Translations under genes and position numbers: made by a program
Notes under the pieces: generated by a model
Told to the model about the DNA's origin: nothing
The model's input: the letters and a program-made list of their open reading frames with translations, nothing else
The model's database searches: none
Assembly: GCA_964036045.1 (NCBI GenBank)
Contig: OZ038386.1
Coordinates: forward strand, 20,546,225 to 20,610,224
Direction: 5' to 3'
From: Eutreptiella sp. 'Long Island Sound 2002'
Lineage: Eukaryota; Euglenozoa; Euglenophyceae; Eutreptiales; Eutreptiaceae
Length of the DNA: 64,000 nt
Shown here: in pieces, positions 57,571 through 64,000 of the stretch
How the letters are laid out: each line of letters begins with the position of its first letter
Position numbering within the stretch: the stretch's first letter is position 1

Positions 57571-58783
57571 GGCTGGGCTGGGCTCCGTGTCAGCCTGTCT
57601 GAGGACCAGTGGAATTGCACTGCACAGAGCGGCTGGTGATTTGTTGGGGGACGTCCGACCCCCCCACGATGGAGTGTTCCCCTAACCGGAACTGCGGCAC
57701 CACAATCATTTGTAGCCTGGTTCGACCCAAGCACGACCCGACCCTTCTCGGGACGCGGCCACCCCTTGTCAGACCCGTATGCATGTGCTTGGATTGCCTT
57801 CACTGGTCACATACCCCCGCTCCTCCTCCCCCTCCCCTCTTTGCGCCAGCCAATACCCACGATATTGGGATACATAGAAGCGCAGGATTGGGCAACTGCA
57901 CGAGATTGTACCCCTGGCGAGCACAACACGAGGTGCTGTGTCCGCAAGTTTCAGAACCGTGGAATTTGGCCGTTCCATTTTCTGGTTCACGAAGATCGAT
58001 CTTTTCCCGTGAGTCGGGGCCGGGGATGGTATGAGGGATGCTGATGCCGCTGCCACCTTTTGCCCCTCCCTTCAGTAAGTGACTTCGATGCACCTCCATG
58101 GACATGGCTGTCTGGGCCCTCATGGTGTGCACAAGCAACGCCCTCATCAGAACAACAGGAGGTGCTATTTCCGTCATTTGCGGTTCTTGCGGGGGGAAGG
58201 GGGGTACGTACATCGATTCAGGGCTCATGAACTGACACAGTGTGAGTGACGGTGGCGCTCCGTTGTGCCAGCACGCCTTGTCTACACACACCCCCCCACC
58301 CCTGCACCGCACCCACTGTGGGTGAGACTTGCGGGTGTGAGACTGGAGATGCAACAACTCACTGATGCTGACCCCCATACAGCGTAGACTGCGAGGTGTG
58401 AGTACCAATTTCGCAACCTTAGGATTCTATGCCGTACGGGCTGCCGACTGCACCAACCTCGCAACTGTCATCCAGCGGCATCAAAAGTGGACCCTCTCCC
58501 CCCCCCCTCCCCCCTGCGCCCTACAATTGAACTGAGTGAGTCTGGCAAGAGGTCACGATCATGCTGGTTATTGCAAAACCTGACGTCATGGCCTGCGGGC
58601 TCGTTATACGGTTTTTGCTGCCCACTCCCCTCCACGTTCAGGTCGTCCACCAAATGCCCCGCCGCGTTTCCGTGTGCGTGAGGCCCAACTGCTCCACCCC
58701 ACCATCCGCCCCCCCCTTCGGGGAGCACTTCTCGGGTCGCCAAGAGGGCGGTCTGAGGTGGGCACCAGCACCAGAGCGCACAC

Positions 58784-59199
58784 CTCCTGAGACCACTTGG
58801 CAGTGCTGCAGGGCCTCCAGCAGACAGCTCTGCACCGCATGCGACGCGTTGTGCAGGTCGCACACCAACACCAAGAACCGCTTCGTGAAGACCTCCGTCT
58901 GGTACGACTCGGACCGGGTCTCCCGCAGCCGCGGCGGCAGCCGCGGGGCCAAGTGGAACGACGTCGTGGCGAGCGACGCCTGCCGCACGTGCGTCGCCCG
59001 CCACTCGGCGTGCGTCCCGTCGGTGCCGAAGGAGATGTTGGGGTTGTCGCCGTCCTTCGTCAGCGTCCGCTTGAGCACCGGGGCGTCAGTGCTGGGGGAA
59101 GTGCTGGTGCCGCTGTCGGCGCTCACGGTCCGGCGGTGCTCGATCTCGGCGCGCTCCGTGATCTGGCGCTTCGCGAACTCATACGACGCGATGAAGTCG
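58784..59199 (-). CDS. Gene 2, exon with helical Glu/Arg-rich region
   Basis: Acceptor CGCCTTCCCAG| and donor CAGGAG|GTGTGCGC; 416 bases = 1 + 138 codons + 1. Sequence features: DFIASYEFAKRQITERAEIE, a Ser/Thr-rich linker, TDGTHAEWRATHVRQASLAT, then YQTEVFTKRFLVLVCDLHNA and SHAVQSCLLEALQHCQVVSG. The last block (FLVLVCDLHNASHAVQSCLLEAL) looks like the strand plus helix that in fungal relatives reads as 'vvia..L..a...vQ.qaLELlr'. GC-rich third positions and an intact frame support a real exon. Confidence 0.72.
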
Positions 59200-59485
59200 C
59201 TGGGAAGGCGGCGCAGTGAGGTGGTGTGGGCTTGGGCAGGTTTGAGCATCCGATGATACTTTGGGTTTGGGCCCCCCTGCCCCCCTTCTCGACCGATAGT
59301 GGGTCGCAGCGGAACCGATCTCAACCTCAATCAAGGCGGAAGGGGGGCTTGTCATCAAGGCTACGTAAGTGTGCCGCTTGGCACTTTCAGGTGTACACAC
59401 TGGTTTGGGTCTTCAGGAGGAAATTGTTTACATTGTTTATGCACAGTGTGCACGGTGGGGACACATACTTTGGAGGTGAGAGTGG

Positions 59486-59744
59486 GACAGCTGTCTCCCT
59501 GCTCACAAATGCTGTCTCTGCCCCTTCGCGTCCCTCCTATGCCCGGGGGGGGGGGGGGGGGGCAGGGGGGCACCACCGTTGATGCTCCTGTTGAGCCATG
59601 AAAGTGTGATGGTGATGTGCAGTCGTGCTGAGTTCACGCCGCTCACCCACATGCGCGATGGAAGCAATCTGCCATGAGCATTGCCGCGTACTCGTGGAGG
59701 CGAGGGGTCAGCTAGGCTGCACAAATAACCTCAACATTCCAATG
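59486..59744 (-). repeat. ~255-bp inverted repeat, right arm
   Basis: Partner of 55162-55413; located in the intron between exons 60179 and 59199 of gene 2. The arms are 4.07 kb apart. Confidence 0.95.
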
Positions 59745-59797
59745 TGCAATTTTTGTTGGACTTTACAAAATCACGGTTCTACGGGGGGGGGGGGCGT

Positions 59798-59987
59798 AGG
59801 GATGCATTAGAAGGGAAGGGACCTCAAAGGCAGCCCCCAAAGCGGTTAGACAAGGGGTTGGAGATGGTTGCCAAAACGGTTGGGGGCGGTGACTGTCGGT
59901 TACAAATGCCATTGAAGTTCACTTGCCTTCGGGGAGACAGTCAGGCTGGGAAGGGAAATTTACCTCGCCCCCTTCCACTGCATCCCT
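59798..59987. mobile_element. MITE, copy 2
   Basis: AGGGATGCATTAGAAGGGAA ... CCACTGCATCCCT. Same orientation and internal words as 32858-33084, with a more degraded right end. Confidence 0.75.
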
Positions 59988-60178
59988 GGGGTGGGGTTGG
60001 CCATAAGAGCGTCACCTTCCAGAATCTCTCTGGCGCACCAAACTGTACTGCGGCGGAGCCATGACACACACTGTCAGCAAGGCGCCGTCAGGCCCCCTCA
60101 CAAATGTCCAACCTGTTCCGCAGGGGGTGGGGTTGGGCAAGGGATGGGTGGGGACAGAGGGGGGGGGGGGGGGGTTAC

Positions 60179-60382
60179 CTGAGCTCTTCTGGTTTGGTCT
60201 CGGTGGTGATGTTGAAGATGGGGCACGTCGCGCGCCCCAACCGCAGGATCTTTGCAATGAGCTGCTGCAGCCACGTCTGATATTGGCCCGCCACTACACA
60301 CGACACGTCGAGCAGCACGTGCGCGTCGTCCACAAGGATCGTGCCCCGCAGCAAATTGTAGAGGCATTCCAGCGTCTGCATT
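60179..60382 (-). CDS. Gene 2, 5'-most exon found
   Basis: Acceptor TCTGATGCATCAG| and donor AGCTCAG|GTAACCCC. From the ATG at 60381: MQTLECLYNLLRGTILVDDA, HVLLDVSCVVAGQYQTWLQQ, LIAKILRLGRATCPIFNITT, ETKPEEL with two bases left over. They complete Ser with the C at 59199, giving PEEL-S-DFIASYEFAK. Whether this ATG is the start or an internal Met is open; the exon follows an acceptor-like sequence and a G15 run sits immediately inside the downstream intron. Confidence 0.6.
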
Positions 60383-60832
60383 CTGATGCATCAGAAAAGA
60401 GGGCGGGGGCCGGCACTGCCGGAGTCGCCCGTCACTGGCGCGTGATAGCCAGCCATGCCATAGCGAGGGCTGCACCACACACAAGACAAAGGTTGCACCG
60501 AACGCTGTCTCGCACATCTCCGTCATTCTTTAGAGCTCAATTTCCTCCAGTCCCGAGGGGAGTTTCCGCACCGTGCGCTCACCGTGTCAGGTATTTGAAC
60601 AACTTCTCCAGGAGATGGTCTACCGGGAGAGGAGTTGTAGATGGTACCTGGTGGGCTCTGAGGTGTTACCATTCTCCCTGGTTGGCTATGGATGATTGCA
60701 GACTAGGGAACAACCTCAGTACCGGCACCGTGCGCGCACCGTGCCTGATACCCCCCCCCCCCCCCCCCAATGCTCGCCATTCAGGCTCCATCCGCGGCTG
60801 TTTTGGCAGCGGCTGTTGATTATCAGGGTGGG

Positions 60833-60875
60833 ATTCCCTACCCAGCTCTTCCGATCTGTGTTGCTCTTCCGATCT
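60833..60875. other. Illumina adapter contamination
   Basis: GCTCTTCCGATCT, the 3' end of the standard Illumina adapter, occurs at 60845-60857 and again at 60863-60875. The preceding TTCCCTAC also resembles the adapter. It sits 28 bases before the N gap. Confidence 0.93.
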
Positions 60876-60902
60876 GTGTTGCCCTAGACCCCCAACTGAG
60901 AT

Positions 60903-61102
60903 NNNNNNNNNNNNNNNNNNNNNNNNNNNNNNNNNNNNNNNNNNNNNNNNNNNNNNNNNNNNNNNNNNNNNNNNNNNNNNNNNNNNNNNNNNNNNNNNNN
61001 NNNNNNNNNNNNNNNNNNNNNNNNNNNNNNNNNNNNNNNNNNNNNNNNNNNNNNNNNNNNNNNNNNNNNNNNNNNNNNNNNNNNNNNNNNNNNNNNNNNN
61101 NN
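60903..61102. other. Assembly gap, 200 N
   Basis: Exactly 200 N, a scaffold gap that may be of arbitrary size. Sequence on the two sides need not be adjacent. Confidence 1.
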
Positions 61103-61139
61103 GTCTTGCGGAATCTGGCGCTCACAGCATGGACGGTTT

Positions 61140-61440
61140 GATCACCCCGGACTTTTTGATGGTTGCCATTTTCCATGGGCCAAAATGCATCACCGCGGGC
61201 TCAAAATGGGCTAAAAACACTTGTTTGAGCATCCAAAATGGTCTAGGATCACTTTTGGAAAAACGCGTTTTTGACCCATTTTTGACCCATTTTTGGTCTT
61301 GAAACGGCCCATTTTCAAGGCATTTTGGGATTTTCCGTGGCCCAAAACACGCCACCACGGGCTCAAAACGGGCCAAAAACACGTGTTTGAGCATCCCAAG
61401 TGGTCCGGGAACAACTTTGGAAAAAATGATTTTTTTCGCC
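61140..61440 (+). repeat. ~162-bp tandem repeat, two copies
   Basis: TTTTCCATGGGCCAAAA and TTTTCCGTGGCCCAAAA start successive units. Shared blocks: GGGCTCAAAA-GGGC-AAAAACAC, TTGTTTGAGCATCC and TTTTTGACCCATTTTTGACC. Confidence 0.85.
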
Positions 61441-61699
61441 CCGGGGACCCTGGTGGACCCACCGTTGGCCCCCGCCGTGCGCGGGCCGGGCTGCCCTCCG
61501 ACTGCACCAAGTGACCACTAGTACAGGGGTCTACGCGTCTCGTTGGGCCATTCCGAGGGGTGGAAACCACAAAAAGTGGGGGGTTGCGGGTGGACTAGGT
61601 GCCCTCGGAATCGGATTTTGAGCCACGTAGCCCAAGATACGGTCCGTGCTTGGTTTCGGGGGGTTGGTGCATATTGCGCCGTTTTTGGGGCTTTTTGGC

Positions 61700-61780
61700 A
61701 CCTTTTTGGGCCGTTTCTCGGACATATCGTGGAGTTGAAGGGCACTAGAGGGCTCTTTGACACGGTGAAGTCAAGCCGCA
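61700..61780. repeat. Fragment related to the 38-42 kb duplication
   Basis: CGGACATATCGTGGAGTTG and GGGCTCTTTGACACGGTGAA parallel CGAACATATCGTTGAGTTGG and TTGGCTCGTTTGAAAGGTGA at about 39712-39760. Confidence 0.5.
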
Positions 61781-62047
61781 CGTGGAGTGTGGCCACCGTT
61801 TTCCTTCGTTTGGGCGTTTCGCCCGGGTTTGGGGGCTATTTTGGGCGAAAATGGCTGTTTTTGGCCCAAAACAGCGCAGATTTGGGAGGGCACCTCCCGA
61901 CTTGGCGCCCACGCCCCGGGCCGCCACCGGTGAGTTTCTGGCTCAAAACTTGGATTTGGCAAGGGCACCACCTAGGCTCTAGGATGGCCAAAGTAGAGTC
62001 AAGCCCGAGGCGATGGGAAGGGCCAATGGCCAAAACGGAATGGTGAC

Positions 62048-62560
62048 GTGCTTGTTGTTGTTGTTGTTGTTGTTGCTTGTTAGCTAAATTTAAGGGGAGA
62101 GGGGTGTAGTAATATATCCTCTTATCTACACCCCTCTCCCCAACTCTAGGTGGCTCCACCATACGGCTCTAAGGTGCGTGCGAGGGGTACAACTTGGTGC
62201 ATACATGTGGCGGAAGGGGGCTAAAATCGATCAAAACGGGCTCAAAACACTTGTTCGTGCACCCCCAATGGTCCAGGATCACTTTTGGAAAAACGCGTTT
62301 TTGACCCATTTTTCACCCATTTTTGCTCCCACAACGGCCCCTTTTCAAGGTTTTTTCGGATTTTCCATGGGCCAAAACCCGTCCAAAAGGGCTCAAAATG
62401 GGCTAAAAACACTTGTCTGAGCATCCCAAATGGTTCAGGATCACTTTAGGAAAAACATGTTTTTGACCCATTTTTGACCCTTTTTTGGTCCCAAAACGAC
62501 CCATTTTCAAGGCATTTTGGGATTTTCCATGGCTCCAAACGCGCCACCACTGCCCGGTCC
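62048..62560 (+). repeat. Composite repeat, copy B: (TTG)n, hairpin, 162-bp type units
   Basis: Plus-orientation partner of 8583-8940. The hairpin arms GGGGAGAGGGGTGTAG / CTACACCCCTCTCCCC lie at 62093-62143. Two further 162-bp-type units follow at 62220-62560. Confidence 0.9.
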
Positions 62561-62699
62561 CTTTCCCAGGACTGGTTCCCATGAATTGCAATGCCGCACC
62601 TCTCCCGCACTCGTGCGCTACTGACGGCGGCGCCATTTTGGCGACCACCCCACAATTCCCTGGAATACATACTCTAAGTCCAAAATCACAAAAGTCGCT

Positions 62700-63160
62700 C
62701 GCCTTTTGTGCAACTCAATAATGCATGTAGTATGCCCTACTGTTCCCCCGGGCTCGCACTCTGCTGCCTATGCACTGGCACGTGAGCTGAAAAATGCCTC
62801 GAGGAATGCTCCCCATCATATCTCACATACCCTGCCTGCATCTCGCCTTGCACTTGCTTGGCTGACGTATCCGTGTATGTCTCTACCCATGCCTCTGCCA
62901 CTAAGCCCTCAATCTCCCGCACCGTCGCATCCCTCGGCGTTCCCCACTTGGCCTCTTCTTCTGCTAGCTTATTCACTAGCTCAGCTGCTTAGGCCATAAT
63001 GGGTTTACCCTGGGGTCCCTTAAACATCCCCGGCATAAGTGGATTGCCAAACCAGCCCTGCAAATGCCCGAACAGATGCTGCAAATCCTGTCATGGAAAT
63101 GACATATCCCTATCTGCCCTCCACCACTGCAACATGGTGCACTAGCCGGCCATGAACTCA
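62700..63160 (-). pseudogene. Possible transposon-gene remnant, unknown family
   Basis: Minus-strand reading PLMPGMFKGPQGKPIMA, stop, AAELVNKLAEEEAKWGTPRD, ATVREIEGLVAEAWVETYTD, TSAKQVQGEMQAGYVRYDGE looks coding and helical but is broken by an in-frame stop. No family recognised. Confidence 0.25.
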
Positions 63161-63165
63161 TCTTC

Positions 63166-63917
63166 CCCCCCCCCCCTTGTATAAGCTATGGCAGTGTCCA
63201 AGCTACAGCGGGCGTAGGGACTGTATTAATTTGAGACCTAATTTGATTCGGTACCAAATGTAGTGCAGCCACATAAGACATGGGTTTGGTGACAAATTTG
63301 CAAGCCACATAGAGCCATGGACACATTTGTTGTGAGTGTTTGCCCACTTGAACCCACGGCACCCTGATTTTGGGGATATTTGTGCATTATATTCCCCTTT
63401 CTTGCACCAGCTCACCATGCAAGCTTCTCTTTTTGAACCTGGGCGTCCGGTGATTTCCACACGTTCCACCAGTGAGCGTGTGGATGCCACAATGAAGAGA
63501 CCACATGCAAGGCAATTTCATTTCCAACAACCTGAAGTTGCCTAAGCCCAAACCAGCCCCCAAACCTCGGGCAAAGACATCTTCCATGGCATCTTCAAGT
63601 GGTGAACATGTGCAGTTGTTTCGCATGGTGTATCACCGCAATAAGGGTTTCCAAGCCAAACATTTGTAGGCTTCTCATGCTTCATTGCTTGTGAGAACAA
63701 GGGTGTGAACCTGAAATTTCATGCTACAAACACTTTCTTGTGCTTGCATGCCTTTGGGAACGTGGTGGAGGTTAAGGCGCACTACCATGCGCTCGCTCAC
63801 GCGTGTGTTGGTAGTTGTATGCGTCGCGCACAAGCTACGGGCGTGTCCAAGCTACAGTAGGCGTCGGGACCGTATTAATTTGGGGCTTTTGCGTAGCTTA
63901 TACAGGGGGGGGGGGGG
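63166..63917. mobile_element. Possible element with poly-C/poly-G terminal inverted repeats
   Basis: Left end: C run, TTGTATAAGCTATGG. Right end: CGTAGCTTATACA, G run, its inverted match. GTGTCCAAGCTACAG and GTATTAATTTG occur in direct orientation near both ends (63195 and 63839). The interior carries a 69-codon plus-strand frame (63336-63545; HPDFGDICALYSPFLHQLTM) with no known domain. No target duplication recognised. Confidence 0.5.
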
Positions 63918-64000
63918 GTACAACGGCTGACAGCCATAGGAGGGGCTGGGGGAGCCCCACCCCACTTGTTGCCCTCTAATTTGGGTTTTTTCTGCATGGG

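Larger units (their letters stand above)
55745..60382 (-). other. Gene span: fungal 'magnesium chelatase'-like conserved protein
   Basis: Four exons (60179-60382, 58784-59199, 56940-57298, 55745-55996) are joined by GT-AG introns of about 0.9-1.5 kb, all phase-consistent (2, 1, 0). The best resemblance I can recall is to an uncharacterised eukaryotic family, common in fungi and labelled magnesium-chelatase or AAA-lid-like. It shows an 'l..l..AE.q.qalEllr...i' block, then a block with strands and 'HL.D.F..s...', and an 'AYlrrlvv.lR.HR.v.gg.....h......AkalA.L.gr.fV.P.dV...a..vl.HRi' lid. The assignment is from memory of patterns; no search was possible. No Walker A motif is visible in the four exons; the 5' end may lie beyond the gap. 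Confidence 0.6.

Overview
This is nuclear DNA of a eukaryote. Two multi-exon genes with GT-AG introns can be assembled on the minus strand, a U6 snRNA gene lies on the minus strand, and most of the rest is transposon debris, satellite, minisatellite and microsatellite DNA. I cannot name the species. Intron-dominated genes, very long repeat-filled introns and frequent G/C homopolymers suggest a repeat-rich alga or other protist, but that is inference. The window is a scaffold piece with one 200-N gap at 60903-61102, and apparent Illumina adapter sequence lies just before the gap.

Gene 1 runs right to left from about 49.6 kb to 8.07 kb and encodes an alpha/beta hydrolase of the hormone-sensitive-lipase / arylacetamide-deacetylase type. 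Seen exons give a glycosylation-rich N-terminus with a membrane segment (49244-49595, 47990-48123, tentative), the APEHKYP region (36573-36692), the GDSCG nucleophile (32526-32634), a VLI(C)PP strand (14292-14376), the Asp region (12322-12506), the WHGFF histidine (9255-9317) and a C-terminal helix (8072-8191). Codon phase agrees at every junction from 32526 down to 8072. Two or more exons, including the oxyanion HGGG exon, were not found.

The intron between 32525 and 14377 is 18.1 kb. About 12 kb of it (17459-29432) is one tandem array of a 106-bp unit, roughly 112-113 copies. The consensus has no stop in any plus-strand frame, which creates three overlapping false giant reading frames. The same intron holds a DDE (Harbinger/PIF-like) transposase relic, an intact-looking two-exon accessory gene convergent with it, and a 21-bp minisatellite.

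Gene 2 (60382 to 55745, minus) has four phase-consistent exons. It resembles an uncharacterised eukaryotic family often labelled 'magnesium chelatase'-like in fungi. Near-identical ~255-bp inverted repeats lie around its last three exons.

The rest, left to right: 0.5-2.0 kb holds an inverted copy of the satellite's right flank and two small possible transposon ORFs. 2-7.6 kb has no gene I can support. 33-36 kb is microsatellite-rich. 38.1-42.9 kb is a 2.4-kb tandem duplication, each copy ending with a strong hairpin. 44.1-45.1 kb is a hAT element with an 8-bp target duplication. U6 is at 50.1 kb. 50.5-52.2 kb carries broken coding debris. 61.1-62.6 kb has ~162-bp repeats, and 63.2-63.9 kb has a possible element with poly-C/poly-G ends.
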